Assembly: GCA_031292455.1 (NCBI GenBank)
Contig: JARLHC010000032.1
Span: forward strand, 1 to 47,025
Origin: Ignavibacteriaceae bacterium
Lineage (GTDB): Bacteria > Bacteroidota > Ignavibacteria > Ignavibacteriales > Ignavibacteriaceae
DNA: 47,025 nt
Reading direction: 5' to 3'
The notes under the pieces are model-generated. The model saw only the letters and a list, made by a program, of their open reading frames with translations. It was not told where the DNA came from and did not search any database. The translations under genes were made by a program, and so were the position numbers. This document shows, one piece after another, positions 1 to 8,381 of the stretch (within the stretch, counting starts at the first letter, position 1; every line of letters starts with the position of its first letter).

Positions 1-104
1 GCTAAATTTATAGCTGCATTTATTATCTGATCCTCAGTTTTAGGTTCTGTATTTAAAAGAGATTTATATATTAGGTTTTTTGTGTGTTTCTTTGGCCATT
101 TCAT
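1..104 (-). CDS. N-terminal fragment of an unidentified protein (runs off the left edge)
   Basis: An open frame starts at an ATG at 104-102 on the minus strand and stays open to the window edge, giving 34 codons of a lysine-rich start (MKWPKKHTKNLIYKS, then LLNTEPKTEDQIINAAINL). A good ribosome-binding sequence, AAAGGT, lies just upstream on the minus strand at about 112-117. It is divergent from the iron-sulfur subunit gene at 302, so the roughly 200 bp between them should carry both promoters. I do not recognise the family; the fragment is too short to assign. It is supported only by the open frame and the ribosome-binding site. Confidence 0.45.
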   Translation of the reverse strand, partial: MKWPKKHTKNLIYKSLLNTEPKTEDQIINAAINL

Positions 105-229
105 AAAAGTACCTTTAAATGTTCACTAAATAATATAAGAAAAAATGGAGTATATCAGATATTATTTGTGAGGATGGGGCTTTGAGCTGCAAATATTTAT
201 AATTATTTTATCTAATAATTTATTGACAG

Positions 230-251
230 CAGGAAGGGCAAAACTTTCCTG
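230..251. promoter_or_regulatory. Inverted repeat, possible operator upstream of the hydroxylase operon
   Basis: CAGGAA and TTCCTG form a perfect 6-bp inverted repeat separated by 10 bp, centred about 60 bp before the start at 302. A TTGACA hexamer begins just upstream at 223. The geometry suits a dimeric repressor or activator site, but there is only one copy and no regulator gene next to it. Confidence 0.25.
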
Positions 252-301
252 AACTGCATAAAATAATAATTTGTTTTTATTTTTGGGAGGAATAGCCTGC
301 A

Positions 302-778
302 ATGACAGAACAAATCCAATTCAAGTTAAACGGTAAACCTATAAAGCTGACGGTAGACAGCGACCGCAAACTTTTATGGGTTTTACGTACCGACCTAGGT
401 TTAACGGGAACAAAATACGGCTGCGGCGAAAGCTTTTGCGGCGCATGCACAGTCCTTGTTAACCAGGAAGCAGTCAGGTCCTGCCAAACATCAGTGAAAG
501 AAATACAGGGTAAAGAAGTTGTCACAATAGAAGGATTAGCCAAAAGCAACAAGCTCCATCCCCTTCAGAGAGCATTTACTGAACATGATGCAATGCAATG
601 CGGCTATTGTACTCCGGGGATGATAATGAATGCTTATTCCTTTTTGAAGAAAAATCCCGATCCTACTGATAAAGAAATTATTGAGAACATGAATGATAAT
701 TTGTGCAGATGCGGAGCGCATAACAGGATAATTAAAGCTATCCAATCTGCCGCAAAAGAGATGAAGGGAGGAAATTAA
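302..778 (+). CDS. (2Fe-2S) subunit of a molybdenum hydroxylase (IorA/CoxS type)
   Basis: This 158-residue protein is the small electron-transfer subunit of a xanthine-oxidase-family molybdenum hydroxylase. The plant-ferredoxin-like N-terminal cluster has Cys41, Cys46, Cys49 and Cys61 (CGESFCGAC context). The C-terminal four-helix cluster domain has Cys100, Cys103, Cys135 and Cys137 (QCGYC and LCRCG), so all eight ligands are present. Length matches the family. The start is supported by a strong site, GGGAGGAA, about 10 bp upstream. It ends one base before the large subunit, so the two are co-translated. It has no signal peptide of its own; with a Tat-exported partner it would be carried out as a folded complex. 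No FAD subunit is adjacent, as in isoquinoline 1-oxidoreductase-type enzymes. The substrate cannot be read from sequence. Confidence 0.93.
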   Translation: MTEQIQFKLNGKPIKLTVDSDRKLLWVLRTDLGLTGTKYGCGESFCGACTVLVNQEAVRSCQTSVKEIQGKEVVTIEGLAKSNKLHPLQRAFTEHDAMQCGYCTPGMIMNAYSFLKKNPDPTDKEIIENMNDNLCRCGAHNRIIKAIQSAAKEMKGGN

Positions 779-779
779 A

Positions 780-2927
780 ATGAAAGATGATAAATATATG
801 GAAATTGATTTCAAGGATAATACTCCGAAATTTCAGATTAGCCGCAGAGAGTTTTTTAAGATTGCCGGCGGCGGGATTTTTATTCTTTTCACACTTAAAG
901 ATATGTCTGTCTTTGCACAGCAAAGACCTCAGCAAAGTCTGCCCACTGATTTTAATGCTTTTCTAAAAATAGGAGAAGACGGACGGGTAACATGCTTTAC
1001 CGGTAAAATTGAAATGGGACAGGGAGTGATAACATCTTTAGCACAGATGCTTGCTGATGAACTTGATATTTCAGTTGATAATGTGGACATGGTAATGGGA
1101 GATACTGACCTTTGTCCATGGGATATGGGTACTTTCGGATCGATGAGCACCCGTTTTTTCGGCCCTCCTTTACGGAAAGCCGGTGCAGAAGGAAGAATGG
1201 TATTGCTGCAGCTTGCATCCGAAGAGCTTAAGGTACCTGTAAAAAACCTTGTGACCGGTAACGGTATTGTGTCCGATAAGAATAATAAAAACAAAAAAGT
1301 AACATACGCCCAGTTAGCAAAAGGTAAAAGAATAACAAAAAAGCTTACGGAAACAGCGACAATAAAAAAGCCTTCTGAATTCAAGATTATGGGTAAGCCA
1401 TATTTACGAAAGGATGGAGTAGAAAAGGTTACGGGGAAAGCAAAATATTCGGCTGACATTCAACTTCCGGGAATGTTGTATGCAAAAATATTAAGACCGC
1501 CGGCTCATGGTGCTAAAATGACCAGCGTTGATCTGTCCGAAGTAAAAAAGATTAAGGACGTTCAGGTAGTAAAGGAAGGTGATTTAATTGCTGTACTGCA
1601 CAAATACCCCGATGTTGCGGAGGCAGCTTTATCAAAAATAAAAGCAAAGTTTGATATTCCTAAAACTAATCTTAATGATAAAAATATATTTGACCATCTT
1701 TTGAAAGCTGCTTCGAATGGTAAGGTGACCAAGTCTGAAGGGGACCTGAAAAGCGGCAAAGAACAGTCGGTTAATATTTTTGATGAGACATATTTTGATG
1801 GTTACAAAGCCCACTCGCCAATAGAACCCCATGCAGCATTAGCAAATATTGAAGGGAAGAAAGTAACAATATGGGCTTCAACCCAAACACCATTCAGGGC
1901 GAAAGAAGCAGTTGCTGAAGCGCTTAGTATTTCAGAAAAAAATGTCCGTGTAATACCTCAGTTCTTAGGCGGGGGGTTTGGAGGTAAATCGACTAATCTG
2001 CAGATAATTGAAGCGGCACGTTTAGCAAAAATAACCGGAAAACCGGTTCAGGTGGCATGGACGCGAAAAGAAGAATTTTTCTTTGATTCATTCCGACCTG
2101 CAGCAGTAGTTAAAATAAAGTCGGGCGTAAACAAAGAAGGCAAAATAACTTTCTGGGATTATAATGTTTACTTTGCAGGTGAAAGAGGTGCAGTGGAATT
2201 TTACAATATACCCAATACTAAAACAACAGCATATGGCTCCGGCTTTGGTGGAGAAACAAATGTTCATCCTTTTGCAACCGGACCCTGGAGGGCTCCGGGT
2301 AACAATACAAATACTTTTGCAAGAGAATCACAGATAGATATTATGGCAGCTAAAGCCGGCATTGATCCTCTCGATTTCCGGTTAAAAAATTTAAGTGATG
2401 CAAAAATGCGGGTGGTTCTAAAAACCGCAGCTGACAAATTCGGATGGAAATCAGCCAAATCACCCAGCGGCAGAGGTTATGGAATTGCATGCGCAACAGA
2501 TGCGGGGACATATGTGGCGGCAATGGCTGAAGTTGAAGTAAATAAAAGCAGCGGTGATGTAAAAGTAAAGCGGGTTCTATGCGTACAGGATATGGGGCTT
2601 GCAATAAATCCTGAAGGTGCAAAGATCCAGATGGAAGGCAGTATTACAATGGGTCTGGGTTATACACTCAAAGAAGATATCCATTTTAAAGACGGCGAAA
2701 TATTTGACTTAAATTTTGATTCTTACGATATACCCCGTTTTTCATGGCTACCAAAAATTGAAACCATAATAATGGATAAGAAGGATGATGATCCACAGGG
2801 GGGCGGCGAACCGGCAATAGTAATTATGGGGGCAGTTGTTGCTAATGCTATTTATGATGCTGTTGGAGCAAGAGTGATGCAATTACCCATGAATCCGGAA
2901 AGAGTAAAAGAAGCAATGAAAATATAA
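780..2927 (+). CDS. Molybdopterin-binding subunit of a molybdenum hydroxylase (IorB type), Tat-exported
   Basis: This 715-residue catalytic subunit belongs to the aldehyde oxidase/xanthine dehydrogenase family. The N-terminus carries a twin-arginine signal, SRREFFK at residues 21-27, followed by a hydrophobic stretch and a possible cleavage after VFA near residue 46, so the enzyme should work in the periplasm. Visible family motifs include GGGFGGK for molybdopterin dinucleotide binding and a C-terminal GGGEP in which Glu677 is the expected catalytic base. The single chain and absence of an FAD subunit resemble isoquinoline 1-oxidoreductase beta, where electrons pass to a periplasmic acceptor such as cytochrome c. 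AAGGGAGG upstream supports the start. Substrate is unknown; an aldehyde or N-heterocycle is a family-based guess. Confidence 0.92.
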   Translation: MKDDKYMEIDFKDNTPKFQISRREFFKIAGGGIFILFTLKDMSVFAQQRPQQSLPTDFNAFLKIGEDGRVTCFTGKIEMGQGVITSLAQMLADELDISVDNVDMVMGDTDLCPWDMGTFGSMSTRFFGPPLRKAGAEGRMVLLQLASEELKVPVKNLVTGNGIVSDKNNKNKKVTYAQLAKGKRITKKLTETATIKKPSEFKIMGKPYLRKDGVEKVTGKAKYSADIQLPGMLYAKILRPPAHGAKMTSVDLSEVKKIKDVQVVKEGDLIAVLHKYPDVAEAALSKIKAKFDIPKTNLNDKNIFDHLLKAASNGKVTKSEGDLKSGKEQSVNIFDETYFDGYKAHSPIEPHAALANIEGKKVTIWASTQTPFRAKEAVAEALSISEKNVRVIPQFLGGGFGGKSTNLQIIEAARLAKITGKPVQVAWTRKEEFFFDSFRPAAVVKIKSGVNKEGKITFWDYNVYFAGERGAVEFYNIPNTKTTAYGSGFGGETNVHPFATGPWRAPGNNTNTFARESQIDIMAAKAGIDPLDFRLKNLSDAKMRVVLKTAADKFGWKSAKSPSGRGYGIACATDAGTYVAAMAEVEVNKSSGDVKVKRVLCVQDMGLAINPEGAKIQMEGSITMGLGYTLKEDIHFKDGEIFDLNFDSYDIPRFSWLPKIETIIMDKKDDDPQGGGEPAIVIMGAVVANAIYDAVGARVMQLPMNPERVKEAMKI

Positions 2928-3030
2928 TCGTCACTTTTCAGAAATCCATCCGGGATAAATATACTATTTGGTTAATTTTCGTTAATTTTATTTTATAAAT
3001 TATGAGGAATAACCGGGGCGACAGAAAATT

Positions 3031-3278
3031 ATGACAATCCGTAATTTTAATACAATAAGTCCATCGGCAAAATCATTATTACTGATGAAGGGACTTACAA
3101 ATATTCCTTTTGCAAAAGAAGGTGCCGAATTTATTATGTATCCTGAACCATATTCCCGGGATGCGGGGATACTTGAGGCAGAAACTGGTTCGGAAGTTTT
3201 GAGGAAGCTGAAACTTTTTTCCGTCAGTCGGGATTTTTAATTGATAAAGAAGCCGAATCCTTTGAATTGACAGTTTAA
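3031..3278 (+). pseudogene. Remnant of a class I SAM-dependent methyltransferase, N-terminal part
   Basis: The frame from 3031 encodes an N-terminus (ISPSAKSLLLMKGLTNIPFA at residues 9-28) that resembles the start of a family of class I methyltransferases common in Bacteroidota, but stops after 69 codons. A neighbouring frame picks up with SGFLIDKEAESFELTV and stops at 3276-3278, which suggests a frameshift followed by loss of the rest. The SAM-binding glycine motif and the catalytic domain are absent. No ribosome-binding site is obvious. The family match is from memory of similar proteins; a chance frame remains possible. Confidence 0.35.
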
Positions 3279-3465
3279 AGAGAAAGATTTTTGCACTAAA
3301 ATAGTTCACAATTTATGTGGACAAAACTGAAAAAACGGAGCTATTATTAATAGAGGGGTACTTTTTTTTTATAGACAGAGAGGTAATAATTACCGGGGAG
3401 AATGGGGAAGGTAGAGATTGGAAGTGTCTATAATCACATCAAAATATAAATCAAAGTCATTTAAC

Positions 3466-3509
3466 GTTGCTTCAAAGTAGCTCTCATGTTGCTCTTATGT
3501 AGCTCTTTG
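3466..3509. repeat. 11-bp tandem repeat, four imperfect units
   Basis: Four consecutive 11-bp units are visible: GTTGCTTCAAA, GTAGCTCTCAT, GTTGCTCTTAT, GTAGCTCTTTG. The consensus is GTWGCTCTYAT. The period is one helical turn, so the same bases face the same side of the DNA. The block lies in non-coding, apparently eroded sequence and is not seen elsewhere in the window. Confidence 0.6.
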
Positions 3510-3864
3510 GATATAAGACAGACTTAAGGGGGGTAAATCTTAGAACAATAGGGAAAGAATATTCCGCAATAAATTAAGCTTCCGAATAAGATGGAAACAA
3601 AAGATTATCTTATTATGAGACGAATTGATAGAAAAGTGACCAAGATGGGGTCTTTAAGGGACACCAGGTTAAGTATGGTACCCGCATTTATACAATAGCT
3701 CCGGGTTCGTCTCCTTAGTGCGGATTTGATGAAGGGGCCGGAATTAGATATTTTTATATTAATATTATAAATCGAATGCTATTGAGCTGGATTTATCACA
3801 AGATAAAAAAAGTTAAATTGAAATTATTAATATCACTCTCGCTTAAAGTATTTTCCAGCAAATA

Positions 3865-5211
3865 ATGTTTAAGAGTCTTATCAATTTTTATATTCCTTCC
3901 TCCCCTTCTACAGTCCAAAAGGATAAATCCGAAATTGACAATATTTATAAAAGGCGCCGCTGGTCAATAATTTTGACCACCACTCTCGGTTACAGTATGT
4001 ACTATATCTGCCGGCTCAGTTTCAATGTAATGAAAAAACCAATTATTGACGAAGGATTATTCACTGAATCCCAGATTGGCATTATAGGTTCTGCTTTGTT
4101 TTTCACTTATGCCGTAGGAAAATTTATAAACGGGTTTCTGACTGACCGTGCAAACATCCGCCGTTTTATGGCAACCGGCATTCTTATCTCCGCGATCATC
4201 AATCTGATACTTGGTTTTTACCATGCGTTTTATGCTTTTATAATACTTTGGGGGTTAAACGGATGGTTTCAATCGATGGGTGCCACTCCTTGTGCTGTAG
4301 CTTTAACGCGGTGGTACAGCTATAAAGAACGTGGAACATATTGGGGATTCTGGAGCACCAGCCACAACCTTGGCGAATCACTTACATTTATATTAACAGC
4401 TTTTGTGGTTAGCGTTGCGGGGTGGCGGCTCGGTTTTGAAGCTGCCGGAATTATTGGCATAATTGCCTCCATGCTGATTCTGCGATTTCTTTATGAATCC
4501 CCGGAAGTTGAGGGACTTCCCACAATAGAGGTTTATAAAAATATCCCTGTCGATTCTGCTAAGGAACCCAAATCAATATCTTCACTCCAGTTCGGACTCC
4601 TGAAAAATCCAGTGATATGGATACTTGCCCTGTCAAGTTCGCTTATTTATGTTGCAAGGTATTCTATAAATAGCTGGGGAATATTTTTCCTTCAAACTCA
4701 AAAAGGATATACTGCTGTAGAGGCCAGCTCAATTATTTCCGTAAGTTCTGTGTCCGCAATTGTCGGAACATTTTTATCGGGATTAATATCGGATAAATTT
4801 TTTAACGGCAGAAGAAATGTCCCAGTGCTTATCTTCGGTATTATTAATGCTGTTTCCCTTTTCATATTTTTATTCAACCCGGCTAACCGGCCATGGATTG
4901 ATATAGCGTCTATGATATTCTTTGGTCTTTCCATCGGCGTACAGGTCTGCTTTCTGGCAGGTTTAATGGCCATTGATTTTGCACCTAAAAAGGCAGCCGG
5001 AGCGGTCCTTGGCATTGTTGGAATTGCCAGTTATGTGGGTGCAGGTATTCAGGATATTGTAAGCGGTTACCTGATTGAGCACAATAAAACTATAGTTAAC
5101 GGCTCAGCGGTATATCAGTTTTTTCCGTCCAGTATTTTCTGGATCGGCGCTTCAACCCTTTCTTTTATTCTTGCCATTACATTATGGAATGCCAAAGCCT
5201 ACAAAAACTGA
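3865..5211 (+). CDS. MFS organophosphate:phosphate antiporter (UhpC/UhpT/GlpT family)
   Basis: This 448-residue inner-membrane protein has the features of the organophosphate:inorganic phosphate antiporters: a cytosolic charged N-terminus with KRRRW, then TM1 with GYSMYYICRLSFNVMKKP, the MFS loop GKFINGFLTDRANIRR between TM2 and TM3, and GWFQSMGATPCAVALTRW in TM4. About 12 membrane segments fit the length. Best matches by eye are hexose-phosphate carrier or sensor proteins such as UhpC and UhpT; glycerol-3-phosphate transport (GlpT) is an alternative. No two-component uhpAB pair is adjacent, so a transport role is more likely than a UhpC sensor role. It is convergent with the barrel gene, with only 22 bp between stops. 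Confidence 0.88.
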   Translation: MFKSLINFYIPSSPSTVQKDKSEIDNIYKRRRWSIILTTTLGYSMYYICRLSFNVMKKPIIDEGLFTESQIGIIGSALFFTYAVGKFINGFLTDRANIRRFMATGILISAIINLILGFYHAFYAFIILWGLNGWFQSMGATPCAVALTRWYSYKERGTYWGFWSTSHNLGESLTFILTAFVVSVAGWRLGFEAAGIIGIIASMLILRFLYESPEVEGLPTIEVYKNIPVDSAKEPKSISSLQFGLLKNPVIWILALSSSLIYVARYSINSWGIFFLQTQKGYTAVEASSIISVSSVSAIVGTFLSGLISDKFFNGRRNVPVLIFGIINAVSLFIFLFNPANRPWIDIASMIFFGLSIGVQVCFLAGLMAIDFAPKKAAGAVLGIVGIASYVGAGIQDIVSGYLIEHNKTIVNGSAVYQFFPSSIFWIGASTLSFILAITLWNAKAYKN

Positions 5212-5233
5212 TAATTATTAGAATTATTCCCGT

Positions 5234-7144
5234 TTAATTGGCTGTAACTATTGATGGAATTGAAAATTGGAATGGATTTAACCGATTAAAAATTGAACTC
5301 TGGCTAAACAGGTTAAAATGACTTCCACCCTGTTGCGGCAGATTGGGATATATGCCAATCAGAAACTGAAATTGAGGGAATATCAGCTGCTCATTTTTAA
5401 TTCTGAAACCAACCCCATAGCCCTGATAAAGTTTACTGTCAAATAATGTATTATTGGTTGAAGAAATCATTCCAAAATCAGCGAAAGTTATGAAGGCCAG
5501 ATTAAATCCCACAACTTTTAACGGGACGAAAATATCTGCTTCATAATTAAGTATCAATTTTTTATTTCCTTTAAGGATATCATCTGAAAAACCCCTGATC
5601 CCGTCAGTATTATTGATATCAAGAACCTGCGACCCAAATTGATTATCGCTTAATGAAAACCGACCTCCAACATAGTGCCTCCAATTAAAATTTCCTATGG
5701 GAATTAACTTTGAAAAATAAAGCATTTCCAGAATGACATTACGCTTTAACCATCTTTCATCTTTTCGAAATGCACCGATCTGGAAACCTCCATATAAATA
5801 TCCGTAATCATCATCATAAAAACTCTCTCCTGTTTTTAATCCATAGTAAGGCAGATTATTACTTGCTCCCTTTTCATATCCGAAAAGGAGTTCAATGATA
5901 TTTATTAATGGAATGTCTTCAGTTTTGCCAAGACCTAAAATGAAACGGTCCTGGTAGTATGTCCTGTAGGAGAAACCAATCTGGCCTAAATAAAATGTAT
6001 TATCCTGAAATAAATTCATAGTATCAAAGGGAGGAATCTGGCTGTAAACGGTTCTGGTAATTCTTCCGGCAATATTAAATCTGTTCTGATAAACTGAATT
6101 GGGATCAAAGGGTTTTAAGTCAAATGCATATCCAAGCCAATAATCCTGCTGGTTAAATTTAGAAGTTTCGAAAAATAATGTTGAATCTTTTACAACAGGA
6201 TACCTTGTAATTTGCCAATTCTGAGCGACAGCGCCAGCCCAGCTGATAACCGGTGAGAAAAAATCCCTGCCGATCGTTGCTCCATATTGCTGCTGATACA
6301 AATCTGATGAATAGTATAAGGATGCTGAAAGAAATGTCTTCTCAATATTATCGATTGAATAACGGCCGTCCCAGTCCCATCCGTGCGAAAACCTATTGTC
6401 AATTTTAAGTCCTCCCTTTAAGTCATTACCGAACCCCAGAAAGTTTATATCGTCAACTGAGATATTGCCGGTTTTACCGCCCGGATGATATTTCAAGCTG
6501 CCATTTGTACTCCAGAGATCCTGAGAATAAACTATTATATCAACGCTATCGGGATTATTTTTGATTACCTGCGGGATAATGCGTACATCATAGACATAGG
6601 CAGTTTGCCTGATTATCCTTTCACTTTCCTGAAGGTCAAAAGGGATCAATTTCTGCCCCTCTGAAAATATTAATTTGTTTTTAATAAGCCATTCTTTTGT
6701 TTTCATATGGAGAGAATTGCCTTTCCCTTCTAGCCAGGTACGGACAGTGTCTTGCGGATTATACAAAGATGCACCGAACACATCAAGCACCTCAACATTT
6801 ATTTTCCTGATAATCTTTCCAGAGCATTTTCTGATTAACTTTTTGTCGGCATCTTGTATTTTATTTCCGGACAGTTGTTCATCCTGCACAAAAATCTTCT
6901 TTAATTGCTTTGAGAAAAAATTATCCTTTCCGGAATAATCTTTAACACTCTCCATCACATTTTTACTTGAATCAACGGGCACAATACTTATTGTTTGAGC
7001 TGATAGGAATTCGGAAAAACTCATTATTAAAATGAACGTTACCGGATAGAATAAATTAGATATAACAACCGGGCATGGCCTATGATAATTTTTTTGACAG
7101 TTAAGTATTTTTTGATTTGAGACAGAGCAATTGAAGAAATCCAT
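5234..7144 (-). CDS. BamA/TamA-like outer-membrane barrel protein with an N-terminal POTRA-like region
   Basis: This is a protein of about 636 residues reading leftward. The frame extends to a TTG at 7153, but the ATG at 7144-7142 (MDFFNCS) is the better start. A hydrophobic stretch ending FSEFLSAQ, about 45 residues in, looks like a signal peptide with an unusually long N-region. A POTRA-like segment follows (RKINVEVLDVFG, later DVRIIPQVIKNNPDSVDIIVY). The C-terminal half is rich in aromatic beta strands typical of surface-antigen D15 barrels, ending with FNLAFITFADFGMIS and a strand-rich terminus. At 636 residues with one or two POTRA units it is shorter than true BamA, so a dedicated translocation or surface-protein role is possible. 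Substrate unknown. Confidence 0.75.
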   Translation of the reverse strand: MDFFNCSVSNQKILNCQKNYHRPCPVVISNLFYPVTFILIMSFSEFLSAQTISIVPVDSSKNVMESVKDYSGKDNFFSKQLKKIFVQDEQLSGNKIQDADKKLIRKCSGKIIRKINVEVLDVFGASLYNPQDTVRTWLEGKGNSLHMKTKEWLIKNKLIFSEGQKLIPFDLQESERIIRQTAYVYDVRIIPQVIKNNPDSVDIIVYSQDLWSTNGSLKYHPGGKTGNISVDDINFLGFGNDLKGGLKIDNRFSHGWDWDGRYSIDNIEKTFLSASLYYSSDLYQQQYGATIGRDFFSPVISWAGAVAQNWQITRYPVVKDSTLFFETSKFNQQDYWLGYAFDLKPFDPNSVYQNRFNIAGRITRTVYSQIPPFDTMNLFQDNTFYLGQIGFSYRTYYQDRFILGLGKTEDIPLINIIELLFGYEKGASNNLPYYGLKTGESFYDDDYGYLYGGFQIGAFRKDERWLKRNVILEMLYFSKLIPIGNFNWRHYVGGRFSLSDNQFGSQVLDINNTDGIRGFSDDILKGNKKLILNYEADIFVPLKVVGFNLAFITFADFGMISSTNNTLFDSKLYQGYGVGFRIKNEQLIFPQFQFLIGIYPNLPQQGGSHFNLFSQSSIFNRLNPFQFSIPSIVTAN

Positions 7145-7358
7145 ATTATACAAGCTTTTATAAAAGAAAATTAAGTGTCACAATGTTTCGGTCATGTGAT
7201 CATATGCATGATTTTCCGGAATATGGAAACTTCTTATTTCAATCTGCCTGCTCAAAGGTGTAAGTCCTTTATAAGCAGAAACACTAATTTTTTATACCAG
7301 ATTGTAATTATTAAGTTATTTTGATATTTTTGAAATTATATTCAAAATCATATAAAAT

Positions 7359-8051
7359 ATGAAGAAAATCCAGATCTTAATTATTGAAGACAACAGACTT
7401 CTGCGTGATGGTATTGAATCAATACTCAAAAAACAGCCTGATATGCAAGTTGTCGCTACTTTTGGAAACGGGGAAAACATATTGCTTATGCTGGAAAAGG
7501 TTAAGCCAAATATAGTACTGCTTGATCTTGGCCTGCGAAATCAGAACAGTTTGCAAATTGTAAAATTATCCAAAGAACATTTCCCGGAAACTAAATTAAT
7601 CGTGATGGACCTTATTCCGCTTCAAGCAGATGTTTTTGAATTTGTAGAAGCCGGTGTTTCCGGATTTATTCTTAAAGATGCCAGCATTACTGAATTTTTG
7701 AATACAATTAGATTAGTGTACCAGGGAAATCAGGTATTACCGCCTCATTTAACCGGTTCTCTTTTTTCTCAGATAGTTGAACATGCCGTAAACGGATCAA
7801 AACAGTCAGCAATCATTGAATCTATCCGTATGACAAAACGGGAACGGCAGGTAATTGAATTGATTTCCGATGGGTCGACGAATAAAGAAATTGCGCAAAA
7901 ACTTCATCTCTCTACATACACAGTAAAAAGTCATGTTCATAATATCCTTGAAAAATTAGCCCTTAATACCCGTGTACAGATTGCAAAACACGCTCATCTT
8001 TCCGGATCATATAATACTGTAATGGATAAGACATCATTATTAGACGAATAA
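7359..8051 (+). CDS. LuxR/NarL-type response regulator, first paralogue
   Basis: This 230-residue DNA-binding response regulator has an N-terminal receiver domain (residues 1-120) with the acidic pair Glu10/Asp11, phosphoacceptor Asp56 in VLLDLG and Lys106 in FILKDAS. The C-terminal LuxR helix-turn-helix occupies about 157-215 (MTKRERQVIELISDG through STYTVKSHVHNILEKLAL). The Ser/Thr usually found at the end of receiver strand 4 is replaced by Asp84 (IVMDL). It is more than half identical by eye to the regulator at 27798, including the linker motif SLFSQIV-HAV. It is the first gene of the plus-strand region carrying the ten 34-bp elements and is a candidate for their regulator. No clear ribosome-binding site precedes it. 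The kinase at 9910 is the nearest candidate partner. Confidence 0.93.
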   Translation: MKKIQILIIEDNRLLRDGIESILKKQPDMQVVATFGNGENILLMLEKVKPNIVLLDLGLRNQNSLQIVKLSKEHFPETKLIVMDLIPLQADVFEFVEAGVSGFILKDASITEFLNTIRLVYQGNQVLPPHLTGSLFSQIVEHAVNGSKQSAIIESIRMTKRERQVIELISDGSTNKEIAQKLHLSTYTVKSHVHNILEKLALNTRVQIAKHAHLSGSYNTVMDKTSLLDE

Positions 8052-8080
8052 TCGACATTAATCCCCTCCCCCTTATGGAG

Positions 8081-8114
8081 TAGTTCCCTTTTCATCCTTT
8101 CGCCCGATTGAATT
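8081..8114 (+). promoter_or_regulatory. 34-bp CATCC element, copy 1 (before the Lmo0937-like gene)
   Basis: TAGTTCCCTTTTCATCC is followed by TTTCGCCCGATTGAATT, a near-consensus copy. The CATCC core ends 83 bp before the ATG at 8181. The left flank lacks a clear AAAGGATG arm. It lies 29 bp after the response-regulator stop. Confidence 0.8.
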
Positions 8115-8180
8115 GCTCCCTTTCTCTTCCTACCTTAATATAGAATTTAAACATTGAATTTTAAGGAAAGGACAAATACT

Positions 8181-8330
8181 ATGTTATATACTATCGCTGT
8201 TATTTTAATAATATTGTGGTTACTGGGATTCTCCATGGCTTACACCATGGGAGGATTTATTCACATTCTTCTGGTAATTGCAATTGTCGTTGTTTTGGTA
8301 AGAGTAATTAGCGGACGCCGCGCACTCTGA
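8181..8330 (+). CDS. 49-residue membrane peptide, Lmo0937/YqaE-like stress family
   Basis: A short gene reads MLYTIAVILIILWLLGFSMA, then YTMGGFIHILLVIAIVVVLV and RVISGRRAL. It forms two hydrophobic helices separated by a small glycine loop with a basic C-terminal tail. This is the pattern of the Lmo0937-family small membrane proteins, widely annotated in soil and host-associated bacteria and often stress-induced. AAGGAAAGGA about 8 bp upstream of the ATG is a strong ribosome-binding site and fixes the start. It sits between a 34-bp element (copy 1) and the AsmA-like gene 51 bp downstream, so the two are probably one transcript. The molecular function is unknown. Confidence 0.8.
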   Translation: MLYTIAVILIILWLLGFSMAYTMGGFIHILLVIAIVVVLVRVISGRRAL

Positions 8331-8381
8331 TCTTATTTTTTAGTCAGGTTATGTTAATGATCATAAGATATCTTATAGAAT

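Larger units (their letters stand above)
2928..3864. other. Long low-coding interval with decayed sequence
   Basis: About 940 bp lie between the hydroxylase and the transporter with no intact gene. It holds a truncated methyltransferase remnant (3031-3278) and an 11-bp tandem repeat (3466-3509), described separately. A 35-codon frame at 3591-3698 (METKDYLIMRRIDRK start) has no ribosome-binding site and no recognised family. The rest shows frequent stops in every frame, suggesting erosion of former genes. The last 100 bp should contain the promoter of the transporter at 3865, but I cannot name its elements. Confidence 0.5.

Noticed and set aside
3700-3725. GGGTTCG string suggesting a tRNA T-arm
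   Set aside because: The surrounding bases do not form a T stem (GGTTCG is followed by TCTCC, not AATCC) and no acceptor, D or anticodon stems can be drawn.
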